DNA from: Phoronis australis
Taxonomy: Eukaryota > Phoronida > Phoronidae
DNA length: 64,000 nucleotides
Assembly (NCBI GenBank): GCA_002633005.1
Contig: NMRA01000007.1
Location: 304,465-368,464 of the forward strand
Direction: 5' to 3'
Shown: positions 39,201-49,800 of the stretch, piece after piece
Position numbering within the stretch: position 1 is the stretch's first letter
Layout of the letters: every line of letters starts with the position of its first letter
Position numbers and translations under genes: made by a program
Notes under the pieces: model-generated
The model's input: only the letters and a program-made list of their open reading frames with translations
Database searches by the model: none
Told to the model about the DNA's origin: nothing

Positions 39201-41146
39201 TTTCTATTAAAAGAGTCAGGAGGCTCTAAGACTTTTGCACTGTTCTTTGGCCGCTGGAATAGGGTCTTTGCACAGTTCAATTTGATAGGTTAGGTTGACT
39301 TCTTCTTTAATGGGAAATGGACAGGTTTTTGTTATTCCAAATAGTCTTTCCGATACTTTTTCAACACACGAAAACACGCTTTAAACACTGGCACGTCAGA
39401 TTAAACGTGAAGTAGCCATTTCACACCATATTGCATCACCGTGAGAAAATAGTAAAAAAGAATAGTCGAACGTTTGCTGGTCCCCTCGGAAGAAGTATCT
39501 GCCACGCATATTTAACAGAACACCAACTCTGAGCAGGTGTTGATCATAAACGATAAAGTAAGAACCCTAATGTTTCATTACATTTGTCAATTTATGTCTT
39601 AGTGTGGTCAGAGTGATACATAATAATTAAGGAATTTATATTGCATTGTTGGTCAAGGTAGTCTTTAAGCTATTGTTTTTTGCAATAAGTGTCAGTAGCA
39701 GTGTATTATTTTGTCTGGATAATGTTACTGTGTGGTATGACGTGCTGTTGTAGGAACACAAGCTCAGCAGTTGTGTATCAGCAACGATACGGTGTGGGCC
39801 ATGGATCCATCGGGTCAGATTCTGTGCAGATATGGAATTAACACCCTGAATGAGTGTGGAGACTATTGGAAGAAGATACCGGGAACATTCTCATCTTTTA
39901 CAGGTGGATAGCTGTTTGACTCTTCCAATGCACATTTTGAGAATCAATAGACTTTAATTAGTTGTAATGCCATTGTTTTCATAGGAGCGATGTTATGGTA
40001 ATATCTGTGATGTTTGTTGTCCGTCCTCTGGTGTCCGTCTGAATTAATCTTTTCATCACTATAGTTCATGGAGTGCAATGGTCTTGTATTAGGGAATCCA
40101 TGATAATCACTTGTATTGACATGAGCTTTATAAACTAATCAAAGAAACAATAAAGTCTTTGTAAGCTGATCATTCATACCAGGTTGCCCAGTTTTTAGGG
40201 TCACCCAGCAAAATCATTCTCCGTTGAATCGACCAATCTTTAAATGCATGGATGTTTTGATCACTGAGGCCATTTCCAAGGAACAATTTGAAAACATAAG
40301 TCACGGATTTCTACCAAACTTTCTGATTAATAAAGCATTTTTTGTCGTGGAACCCTATTGACTTCTGGTGAATTTAACATTGGATATTTTTGTGGACCCA
40401 CATATTTTGTTTGAGTGGTTTTCAAATAGTCAATGGTGATAATATTAGACGTGCTGAACAACCATTTGCTGTTTTAAGGAGATGTATAGAGACTGAAAAT
40501 CCTTTAGGCTCTTATAATTGAATTTGAATCTGCATTCAATAATTACTAAGACACAGAATTTTGTCACTGTATATTAGTAGTGGTATTTCTCCCATATCTG
40601 TCTGTGATGTAACTTTGTTTTGACACTTGGCCTTGTCCAGTATTGATTTTGGTCAAATTTTATCTGATATAAATCTTCAAGATGAACTCTGTTAGGTTTT
40701 ATAAGTTATCATTTTGTTTTTGTTTTTGTTTGATGCAACTTTTCAGTTTTTTCATAAAAGTCTCTGTAGTCCAGTTTTTGATAGCCCGTCATGCAAAACT
40801 GGATCATTTTAAAAACAATTCGTCTTATCTCTTTAAAGAACAGTGCAAAAAGCATACTATAAGAAAGTTTCACATTAATCGTATCGGTCGTTTCTGATGT
40901 GTTTTGCTCTAAAGTTAGCCACATTTGGGCTTTTTTCACGGGTCCTACTCTACATAAGCTTATCAGAGAGATGGCTTTATTTCATATCAAGTGGTGATAC
41001 ATTGTAACAAATTGAATATCTTTACAGTGTCCGCTGACAATAAGCTATGGGCCATCAGTCAAAGCCAACAACTTTACCGCCATTACGCCAGACACCTGTT
41101 GAAGTCTCAGGACACCAAAACAAATGATGACTGGGAGCTATTATAA
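21204..41146 (+). CDS. TECPR2: TECPR2 orthologue, WD/TECPR-repeat autophagy protein, 16 exons
   Basis: TECPR2 supports ER exit sites and autophagosome-lysosome delivery and binds Atg8-family proteins. Coding exons: 21204-21419, 22633-22761, 24223-24354, 25089-25252, 26324-26772, 27781-28485, 29229-30573, 31577-31804, 34635-34773, 36041-36236, 36540-36629, 37056-37292, 38229-38479, 38938-39028, 39754-39903, 41028-41146; phases agree, 1546 aa (human 1411). Exons 1-5 give the N-terminal WD propeller (LYASRPGFRVWLASIDG, SGDNDGLICLTEL). Exons 6-7 (residues about 364-980) are low-complexity, acidic and serine-rich, with the basic run KPKKTKKKKR at 589-598 that human TECPR2 also has. Exons 8-16 hold TECPR repeats (NNVVWALTEQ-like, PVWVPVDHQ, GDYWKKIPG). 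The C-terminus DDWELL matches human EDEWEVI: the LC3-interacting motif is kept at 1543-1546. The start is the first Met after the acceptor; an upstream in-frame Met (21174) lies inside the presumed intron. Confidence 0.95.
21825..21959. repeat. 45-bp tandem repeat, three units, TECPR2 intron 1
   Basis: Three nearly identical 45-bp units beginning ATTACAATTTATCAAGACTT and ending ATGTTCTA. The first two are identical and the third has an A-to-G and an A-to-T change. A degraded fourth unit continues to about 22005. The near identity points to recent expansion. Confidence 0.9.
23588..23828. mobile_element. Perfect 101-bp fold-back inverted repeat
   Basis: Arms 23588-23688 and 23728-23828 are exact reverse complements over 101 bp, separated by a 39-bp spacer. 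The 14-mer CATAACAGCCTAAC occurs directly outside both ends in the same orientation (23575-23588 and 23860-23873). It lies in TECPR2 intron 2 and is transcribed with that gene, so the pre-mRNA can form a perfect 101-bp duplex. No open frame resembles a transposase. Confidence 0.92.
25407..25792 (-). mobile_element. THAP-bearing MITE-like element, copy 1 (inverted)
   Basis: A 386-bp element in TECPR2 intron 4, in the opposite orientation to copies 2 and 3. The ends are inverted repeats (TAGGGCCGTCC... and ...GGATGGCCCTA), with TA at both borders. On the - strand, 25614-25591 reads Y-C-C-A-V-G-C-N, the start of a THAP zinc finger. After a frame change, DLKFFAFLTS matches the FFxFP part of THAP domains. 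It is a solo, frameshifted fragment with no transposase catalytic part. Confidence 0.8.
27567..27655 (+). repeat. 89-nt hairpin, 38-bp stem with 13-nt loop
   Basis: Arms 27567-27604 and 27618-27655 pair at 36 of 38 positions; they contain CACGACTAAA and GAAAGCTTGATACA. The size and loop resemble a pre-miRNA. The flanks carry an almost matching direct repeat (GTATGTGATGAA with TGCAT, 27547-27564 and 27699-27715), which suggests insertion or duplication. It lies in TECPR2 intron 5. Confidence 0.8.
28509..29020 (+). mobile_element. THAP-bearing MITE-like element, copy 2
   Basis: 512 bp in TECPR2 intron 6, starting 24 bp after the exon 6 donor. The left end is TAGGGACGTCCCAGATTACA; the right end, GTCCGGAACGACCC, has lost the bordering TA. 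Relative to copy 3 it has about 120 extra bases around 28780-28905. It reads CCELDKLEHYQFFAFPTS, matching the THAP remnant of the other copies. Confidence 0.75.
31389..31487. repeat. Tandem duplication, two units of about 50 bp, TECPR2 intron 7
   Basis: TGAAGAAAGCAACAATATTG followed by GGTACCTT and AAGGATGTTGTGTG occurs twice in succession with very few differences. It lies about 90 bp upstream of the exon 8 acceptor. Confidence 0.8.
32254..32645 (+). mobile_element. THAP-bearing MITE-like element, copy 3
   Basis: 392 bp in TECPR2 intron 8, in the same orientation as copy 2. Ends TAGGGCCGTTCCGGATTACA and AATCCGGGGCAGCCCTA, with TA on both borders. Inside, the frame DVRKFDKLNK and DVKFFAFPTS is the most intact THAP-like stretch. 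The Cys-rich start (TATTACTGCTGTGC) is present but has lost bases compared with copy 1. Confidence 0.8.
33120..33350. mobile_element. Inverted-repeat element, about 230 bp, TECPR2 intron 8
   Basis: The ends are inverted copies over about 24 bp: GATAAAGTTTGAGTCTAATA on the left (about 33120-33143) and its reverse complement on the right (about 33327-33350). No coding content was recognised. Confidence 0.6.
37356..37439. repeat. 14-bp tandem repeat, six units, TECPR2 intron 12
   Basis: CATAGCAACTGTGT is repeated six times; only the last unit has a substitution (CAATTGTGT). It starts about 65 bp after the exon 12 donor. Confidence 0.93.
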
Positions 41147-41450
41147 CATGGAGTTGGCTCAGTTACTGGGAGCTATTGTAACATGGAGTCAGCTCAGTTA
41201 CTGGGAGCTATAGTAACGTCATAGAGTTGGCTCAGTTACTGGGAGCTATTGTAACATGGAGTCAGCTCAATTACTGGGAGCTATAGTAACGTTGTAGAGT
41301 TGGCTCAGTTACTGGGAGCTATTGTAACATGGAGTCAGCTCAGTTACTGGGAGCTATAGTAACGTCGTAGAGTTGGCTCAGTTACTGGGAGCTATTGTAA
41401 CATGGAGTCGACTCAGTTCTCGTAACTTAATTGTAACATGGAGTGAGAAT
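41129..41450. repeat. Minisatellite seeded on the TECPR2 C-terminal codons and stop
   Basis: About eight units of alternating 35 and 38 bp share ACTGGGAGCTATTGTAACAT or ACTGGGAGCTATAGTAACGT. The first unit is the end of the TECPR2 CDS itself (D-W-E-L-L-stop, 41129-41146). Later 35-bp units still read TGG GAG CTA TTG TAA. The two alternating unit types form a higher-order repeat of about 73 bp, and the array decays after about 41410. Confidence 0.9.
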
Positions 41451-43823
41451 AGTACTCCTAATTAATTTCAAAATTGAGTCGGATCCTTGTAATATCGGAA
41501 TATTGTCCTAAACCTAGTAAATTGTAAGGTGGAGTCTTCTACTTAATTGCTATGTGAGTCATAACAATCCTGTACTAGGCTATAATGTTGAGTTAGTACT
41601 GTACAATGCTGTGTAACAGTTAGTTTTCAAAATATCTAAGCAGCATCAAACTTTGACAAATTTAATGTTATTAAAAGCAGCTAGTTATACATTTTATGAC
41701 ACCAAGAAAATTTTTCAGTTCTGCGTAATTTTTATTAAAATCTTCAAAGCTTTTGTATCAGGTTGTGTACTGAAATGCTGTTTGTCTATCTGAGCACAAT
41801 TGCATCAAGTTTATCTGTGACTTAATATTTGACAACAGTGCTATTTTATTCGTATGAAAGTTTCAAATTGTTCAGGTATAAAGTTTGTCAAACTTTGAGA
41901 GGGTTCACTGAAGCTGTTACTAGTTGATGGCGAAAACTAACTGTAACTTAATTATAAGGTGAAGTCATTGCTGCATTCCTAGATTGCGACTGTTATAGTC
42001 AGTAAACATGCCTGAATTCAAATTATGGGATAGCAACAAAGATAATTATTAGAGTGAAATATTGATTCCTATAATTATAATTGGTTGGTGGTTTGCATTC
42101 TCCATGACTTTTGTCATATTTGAAATTTCTCGGTTGAATGTTTTTTGACCTGTTGGTTGCGATTGTCAATACCTTTTGCTTACACATAGGGCTGTGCTTA
42201 TTTAATCTAGCCAGTGAATGATTTTCATATAGTAATTTTTTAGCAAAATTTTGTCCGGTAGAAAGTTTTTCTTTGTGATAGTCTTTGACATTTGTTATTC
42301 GTTACCTTGCAGTATGTCGCTTGCTTGAAAACACCATTTGATTTCTCTTTCACAACCAGCTCTTCAAAATTGATTAGTTTCTTAGTTTTGACATACACCA
42401 TCATTGTTTGACGGTACGTTGATTAGCCATTGTCGACTTCTGAGCGTTTAGTGTGACAGTCTCGCTTATCTATGAGATTTCAAACCTTTTACGTCATGCT
42501 TTGAATTAAAATGAATATTAATTATCTTCTGATTTTTCATAATTACTGTGTAATGTGAACACTTGATAGTGTTATTAAATGCTACTCTGTCACAATGTGG
42601 TTACGTATCGACTTCAGTTCGCTTTGAAACATGTAACATGTTGACTGAAATTTGGATAGGTTCTTAAGGTTTCGGAAGACCATATTGACAGGGCTAAGTA
42701 TTTCGCCAAATATCTACAAAACTATAGATTTTAAGTTAGTAAAAATATAATTTTCTTAAACTAGAGAAGTCTGTAGAATTTGACAGTATCAAGAACAGTG
42801 AATCCTATCAGCTGTTTCCGAGATGTGATGTTCCAAAGTAAGCCAAATCTGAATTTTTCCTAGGGCTGTACTTAAGCTCAAGGTTGGGACGTTGAATCGT
42901 GTCAGAAAGATTGGAAATTTTCACAGTCCTGGTTTTAAAAGCAAGTGTCTGTTCTTACTTTCTTCAATTTTCTTATATCTGAAAATAAAGACTTTTTATG
43001 GCGTGATGATATTGGTGGTAAATTAGTGGAATAGGTTTTGCTCTTTGAAACTTTTAGATTGCATGAAATGCCCTTTTCTTTTGAATGTTTCTTGTGGATT
43101 TAGCACCTTCAAAGTAGTGTTTTTTTATAAACTTAATTAGACAATCAAGTATTCACAGGGGAAAATGGCAAGCTGTGCTTTACTTGATGAAGAACAATTA
43201 TAGTTTGAGACCTTGAAAGTCTTCTCTATTTGGGTTCGAGTCAGGGTTGATTAATAAGTGATTGAATAAGTTCAAAATTTATTAACAGGCTTTGGTAATC
43301 ATCGAAAATGTTGCCCGTCACCTTTTGTTGGATGTACGTACTCATGTGAATGGCTTGGCACCAGATATGAAATTGCAAACGGGTTACAAATTGCAATTAA
43401 GAAGTCCAACTGCTAACAAATGTTAAATGTTGAATGGCAAGTGATTAATTCGCAAGTGACTCATTTCTGTCTTGGATCAGTGTTGAATACAGTAATTTTG
43501 TTGGCTGTGTAATAAGTGATATCGCGTTATGCACATTATGTTAATTTTGTACTTTCAACGTGATCACAGAACTCGAGTTGTAAATGAAATTCATTCTATA
43601 TTCACAATAGTCTTAGTACAATTAAATATGTAGTCCTGTACAAAAATATCACCTTCAATATTGTAACATTGCCTTGACTTAAGACAGACTTTTTAAAGTT
43701 CAACAATAACGACAAACTTCGACATTAAAACAACCTGTAACTGTGTGTCAGGTCTCTTATTTATAATCATGTACCTTTATTGGGGTTTGTATTTGTAAAT
43801 TGTACACTCTATGCATGTGCACC

Positions 43824-43829
43824 AATAAA
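43824..43829 (+). terminator. Candidate TECPR2 polyA signal
   Basis: AATAAA about 2.7 kb beyond the TECPR2 stop; an earlier one is at 42984-42989. Either could serve. Choice between them is not possible from sequence alone. Confidence 0.3.
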
Positions 43830-44042
43830 TGGGTTGCAAAAAATTATACTTCATACATAAATTTAACATTAATTTAAACTACACAACATGTGTAAATTTG
43901 GCACCTTTTAGTGCATAGTTATGACCAATGGCACTAAATTATGCAATGTGCATTCTAACTAACGGTGTGTGTGATGTAAGATTTGATAACGACACCAGTA
44001 GCAGAATTAATGCACAGAGAGTTCGTTATTCTTCAAGACCGT

Positions 44043-44285
44043 GGGCCCCTTTCCAAGAAAACTGACTTACCTAATACAAATCATAAATTTTAAGATAAAA
44101 CTTGAACTTGTCCCAAGATCGTTTCAAGAAAGAGATCTAAGTTTGACTTAACTTTTTGACATAAGTTTTGTCTTAATTTTGAAAATCTTTATTACCGGAT
44201 GTTGAAGTTTCAAAGGTTGGAAGTTAAGACAAATCTTAGTCTAAGTTAAAAATGACCTTAAGTCAGTTTCTTGGATTGGGGCCCC
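44043..44285. mobile_element. MITE-like element with GGGCCCC ends
   Basis: The left end GGGCCCCTTTCCAAGAAAAC and the right end (read inverted GGGGCCCCAATCCAAGAAAC) match over about 27 bp into ACTGACTTA. The interior is built of further imperfect inverted words (CTTAACTT, AAGTTAAG), so the whole 243 bp can fold. Non-coding. Confidence 0.75.
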
Positions 44286-45256
44286 TTCGGCAGATAAAAT
44301 GACACACCATGACGAGCCAACTTTAGAGCCTGGTCTCAAAAATCCAGAAATGGCACCTAGTTTGTTTTTTATTATAGAGTGTGGGTTTACGGACACTTTA
44401 TATTCACAATAGTCCTCTCAGAATGAGAACAGAAAGCTGTTCATCTTCATGGAAGCATTTGAGAACAAAGTGTCGCCATGTAACTTTTGCAAAGCACCTG
44501 TTAACTGGTAGAACCCTTGATTAGAGATGTCAGTTGATTAACTTAAGCTCTCAATTTTACTGCTGCTGTTGAAGCCACTATAAATGTGGAGAATATCTCA
44601 CTTACACAGGTCACCATTGAGATTCCCTTTGCCCTCAGACAACTTTTATTATGCCTATTCAGCACGCCCATTGTATTCAAGATAATGAAGCGGAAAGGTA
44701 ATGGCGGGCACTACTTTCTCAATGGTTGTAGTTGTTAGTACAACAGAATAATTGGGTTTTCTCTGACATTTGCAGAGTTACAGCCTGTAATGTCATAAGT
44801 ACGGGTTTGATGACGTTTTAGATATTACAAAATAACTAAAAACTATAACTTGGGTTCATATTGAAGGACCATTTCCCCAAATGATCGTTGGTTTTAAATA
44901 TTTTCATACTGCTATTGTCATTTTATTTTTAATACTCCAGTCTTCTTTAATTGCATTGTTTCCTGCCAGGCTGCAGATTCTGATCGTTAATGAAACTTAA
45001 AAAGTCAAATCTTGCCCACCGACCTACTTCATCTATGTGTTGCTTGGATTTTCACATTGACTTTGAAGCTTGCCATAGTTAGTCTTCGTGACACGTGTTT
45101 CATCGCCAGCTGATTACTGAATATCAGTTTTCCGGTAAGCATGCTACCCGTTAAATCAAGTAATTCCACTCGACTGGGCGATAAGCGCCGTCTAAAAAGC
45201 TATATTGACATTTAATTTGGTCACCGCGAGTTGTCTCTGTTTGTCATAATAAAGTT

Positions 45257-45833
45257 TAGGGCTGTTCCAGCAAAATCTGTGTGGGAGGGGGGGAGGGAAG
45301 GCAACTGAAATAAAAATTTATGGGTGGTTGCGTTCGATTTCAATTCAAAATGGCTGGTGGTCGTACTTCAAAAAAATAAAAATTTACAGGCCGTTGTTGT
45401 TTCATTGGGCCATAAATGTTTGATGGTGGGTAATTTTAGTAAATTTTATAAACAATCCGCACAGAATCAAAAACTGAAACAAAAATGCAACTTGCAAAAA
45501 GCTCAGACTTTTTCACTCCCTCCGATCTCCTCATCAGCATGCCCATAACACCAGTTAACCACAGGTGCTCGAATTTCTCGATGGCTAATAACCATATATA
45601 AGAAACATATGTTTTCTTAGTAATGAATGACATTAGTGGTGATGGAGGAACAGATAAACTCAAGCGCCTGTGCAGTCAACCACAAGAACAAAAAAAAATT
45701 ACGGGTGGTTGCATTTCAAACTTATAAAAAATTACGGGTGGTAGGCTGAAGAAATAAATGAAAAATATGGGTGGTGGGTGCGAAAAAAAGGTGCCTCCCC
45801 CCTCCCATACAGATTTTACTGGAACAGACCTTA
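45257..45833. mobile_element. 577-bp inverted-repeat element with G-rich ends
   Basis: Left CTGTTCCAGCAAAATCTGTG and right (inverted) CTGTTCCAGTAAAATCTGTA match over about 35 bp, followed on both sides by GGGAGGGGGG. TA is at each border. The interior carries repeated ACGGGTGGT/ATGGGTGGT words next to AAAAATT. No transposase frame. Confidence 0.75.
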
Positions 45834-45946
45834 GTCGTATACTAAAAGAATAAACCATTTGATATAGTTAATTATGATCAGCGTTTTATAAACCCTCCCA
45901 GTGTATCAATACCCATGGTCCATAACCAATGTTTGTAGTTTTTAGC

Positions 45947-45952
45947 TTTATT
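45947..45952 (-). terminator. Candidate SRF polyA signal
   Basis: TTTATT on the + strand (AATAAA for SRF), about 890 nt past the SRF stop. It is a motif match only. Confidence 0.3.
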
Positions 45953-46679
45953 TGATATTTAAAAACTGAAAACCATACTACGTTGCTTTTCCAGCTGAAT
46001 ACCGCCATAATGATTACTTTTAACGAAAATGCATTTTGAAAATTTGAGTCCGACTCTGGTGTTGTGTGCTCTTTGATCCAAGTGAAGGCCTCTCAGACGA
46101 AAGTGAGTGACCAGTGGTGAAAATTCCCACATATCTTTAGAAATGCCTGTTTTCCTTGTAAGCGAATTATTCACAGTATGAAACCCATGGTCTGTCCAAG
46201 AAGTAACTTTTTCGAAAATTTTATAAAATCGTCCTTGCCTTGTTCCTTACTCAGAATAGAAGTGATTTTTGGGTTTGCAAAGAACTGTCAGTTCGTTATT
46301 CCTCGAGAGTACGCTTGGCTCATAAAATAACACGCCAACCCAAAGAGCCTGATCTTCAACAGTAATGACCCATCATTGTTTTGAAGTCTAGAAATCACCT
46401 CCTATTTGACTAAGGAACAATTTCAACATTTCAATACCATAAGTGGTCTAAATCAAATGTGTTTTTGTGATGCAAGGCATATTTGCAGCCGCTTTACTAT
46501 CACTTTCACATAAATAGATGGGATTTTGAAGCGACACACAAGCTTGTACATTAGTTTGATACATAAACGTCAGTTTCCTGTTTGGCCATGGATCACTGCA
46601 CATATTATTTATGGCCCCTTTCACTTTGACCAACTCAAACTTCATCAAAACAGCAGAAACAGCCGTGTTCACTCTTATT

Positions 46680-46872
46680 CGCAGGCCCAATGAGCATTAT
46701 TATTTCTGGCCACTCCTATCTTGAATGACGCAGGCTAAATCAGTGGCATCATCTTTGCCACTCCAATCTTGACTGACACGTGCTCAATAATCATCATTTT
46801 TGGCCACTCCCATCTTGACTGACACCATCTCAGCAATCATTATTTCTGGGCGTTGCCATCTTGGTTGACCTC
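46680..46872. repeat. About 46-bp minisatellite spanning the SRF stop codon
   Basis: Read on the - strand, four diverged units begin TCAACCAAGATGGCAACGCC, TCAGTCAAGATGGGAGTGGC, TCAGTCAAGATTGGAGTGGC and TCATTCAAGATAGGAGTGGC. Each continues with (C)CA.AAATAATG-like sequence. The first unit contains the last coding codons and stop of SRF (V-N-Q-D-G-N-A-Q-K-stop). Confidence 0.82.
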
Positions 46873-49800
46873 TGTGGTTGTAATTACTGGTTGAATGACC
46901 TGCAACAGGAGACAACATCCTCACATCCTCAGTGAGACACTGACATAACTAATTATCATTAGGAGCTTTTAACAACTGAACACATTAAAAACATCTCTGA
47001 AAACACTTTACGTCTAAGTAATTAAGAAAAACTCGGGGTGTTTTCCAACTGTAGGGGTTGGCACTTTGCCCTTTCTATTTGTCTACAATTTGCCTCCAGA
47101 TGTCCCTTTGTATCGATATTAACTATCTCTGGTGTTGTCTGTGGTGGTTATTTCAGCTTCCTGATGTCTCTGGAGAGTGAGTGAATGAAACTGCAACCAG
47201 ACCAGCCATCAAGACATTTTAAGACGTTGAGGAAGGGGCGAATGATGGATTTGAACACAACATTCTTATAATGTCTTAAATGTTCACCATTTTCACCAAA
47301 TTTGGAAGGCAACTGCCAAATATGATCACTGGTCCTCCTGATTTTGGCCTTATGTCGACGATTATCAACCACAAACTAAGGAAATAGCAATTGATGCACA
47401 CGTGAAATAAGAGTGAATGTTCACCTGTGAATTGGCAATGGACACAGGTACAGGTATGGTGATGTACTGTTGGCCAGCTGTAAAGAAGAGAGGGAGGCAT
47501 AATTATCATACAGGTAGTGAAGATACTTGAGAAAGGGCAGCTGTAAGTTCACTCATAAACTATTTCACGAACACAAACAACATAGGCAGGCTTAGGTTGC
47601 CTGTGAGGGCAGAATGGCCTAGTAGGTTGAGTGTTCGTCTACTGGGTTCAAATCAATCTAGTCCTCCCTGCTAGACCTTTGAGTCACGTCTCCACTGAGC
47701 AGACTGTGCACTTCCGATGCAACATGTACTATTTTCTGAGGTACCCTAGGGACACAAAAAAACATCAAGATGCTGATTTCACTGCCTACACAGGAGTTTT
47801 CGCTAAAAAGTTGGATGGGTCATCCAAGATCCGTCAGCAAATTAAAGGTACTGTTTATTTGAAAACTTTAAAAATTGCTCTAAATTCCAAAGGCTGCTGT
47901 AACAGTTATAAGTGGTGTCTGACTCATAAGCACACAAAACTATTTTTTATGCATGGGAACAAAAAAAGTGGTTGAGAAGAGCTGGTCAGGTCAACAGCCT
48001 ACTTGACCGTGACCCAAAGTGAACTTTAACCTCCACAGACTTTAACCTCCACAGTGCAAATTCAAGAAAGATCACTGATTCACTAGTTTCTCATTAATTT
48101 TTAAATTACTGCATCAGACAGGAAACATTTCACCTGTGCTTCAAAGTTTCAAGACAATTTGAAAGTTTCCTTCTCTTCAAATAACTATGTTAGACATTTC
48201 TTGATTTGAATTAGAAACCATCTCAAGCTTAAATACAACTAAACAGGTGTTGCTCCCTGATGGTGTGACAAATATTTAACAGAAAGACATACATGCTTGC
48301 TGATCGGGAATTGTTAATGCTGTCGGAGTTTGTGGAAAGTTGAAGATGAAACCCTCGGAGAGGTTACCAACAGTAGAGGGAGCTGCATACACTACCCCCT
48401 GCGGTGTGTGGTACATGACGGGCTGGGCGGTGTTGGTCGTTGTGCTGTTGTTGTTGACAGGAGCTAGAACACAGAATGAAGACTGAACGTCGTATGAACT
48501 CACATTCATACAGTATTGGAGATAGTATGGTAAGAAGCAATAGTATCTTGCAAGGGTCTGCGATTCTGAGAATAGGTTTGATGTCCGTTATTCAGTGGAG
48601 AAAACTGGTTCTCAAAATGTGGGACCCTTGTTAATGACTAGTACCATAAGATCACAAAAATGTATGGGGATTATCCAATCCTCCCAAGTCTGGATTATCT
48701 GTAACAGTTTGGATTTAAATAGCCCAAAATATAAGTGGGTTTACTTTTAATGGCCAGATTCTTTGTTTGGCCATTGAGTGTCAAAAATGACTTTCAGTGA
48801 TAGCGCTACCTACATTCTTTACTGGGTTGTCATGTATAGGTTGACTTACCAGGTACAGCGTAATCATAAACTAATCTAAAGCACCTAAAAGACCGCCTTC
48901 CATAGAAATTTCTGACTTAGAAATTTGTCTGGTATTGTTCCTTAGTGAAACAGAAGTTGATTTTAGCGCCGATGATGGTCTCAAGGAATAATTAATAGTC
49001 ACATCTTCCACACCCAGAAATTCCTTCTCATCTGATTACGGAATATGGTGACACCAAGTTTACGCCAGTAATTGGTCTCAATCAAAAGTTCACTTGGATG
49101 GAATGTGGGTTTAAATCCACCTTAATATCTGCAATAATGAGAATTTAACAACATATTTGACAGATTGAGAAATGATCCTAGAAAGAAATCAAAGTTTTTA
49201 ACACGGAGGTCCACACAACTTGGCAAAGCATGATTCATACCTGAGGCTGGTGTTATGTTGGTCAAGGTCACTGTCGAGTTAGACGCATCACCAGCGCCAC
49301 CTCCAGAGGAATTGGCCACATTAGAGACACCTGGGGATGAAGTTATAATGCGATTAAGTACACTCCAATTTTTCCTTAAATAATATAACACTAATTATGA
49401 TATTCTAATATTCCTTTCATCAACTTTATTATGACAGATGGTTTAGCCACAGCTGTACTTGATTGTAAAACAATCCCAAAACCTATTCTGCAGGCCTCTT
49501 CAGTTGAATTTTTTTTTCAAGTTGTCAAAACCAAACTTGTTAAGCTGCTATTCTGTATTACTTACAGTTAATGTAATTGTTGACATTAGCAAAGTTATTA
49601 TAAATGCACAGGAGCACTTACCAGACAGTGCGAGCAGCTGGTTATTTGGGAACCTGTACACAGTCTGCCCTTGCTGTTGATTCGACTGTTGGATAGGAAC
49701 TAACCCCATAGGGGTCGCTATTTGTGGAGTGCCTGAAAATTTGAGCAAGCTTTGTGATGAAGGTGGTAGAAATATATGCCACGTTTATACTGACTTTTAG

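Larger units (their letters stand above)
41147..46839. other. Region between convergent TECPR2 and SRF stops
   Basis: No gene is supported in these 5.7 kb. It should contain both 3' UTRs. + strand AATAAA hexamers at 42984-42989 and 43824-43829 are candidate TECPR2 polyA signals. TTTATT at 45947-45952 is a candidate - strand signal for SRF about 890 nt past its stop. Two inverted-repeat elements (44043-44285 and 45257-45833) and the SRF-end minisatellite occupy part of it. The rest is AT-rich without recognisable structure. Confidence 0.5.

Noticed and set aside
48293-48300. SRF ending by readthrough of exon 6 into CMSFC-stop
   Set aside because: The GTATGT donor here and two downstream exons in phase (ITIPVPVSIANSQ and VIQPVITTTE) match the SRF C-terminal plan better.
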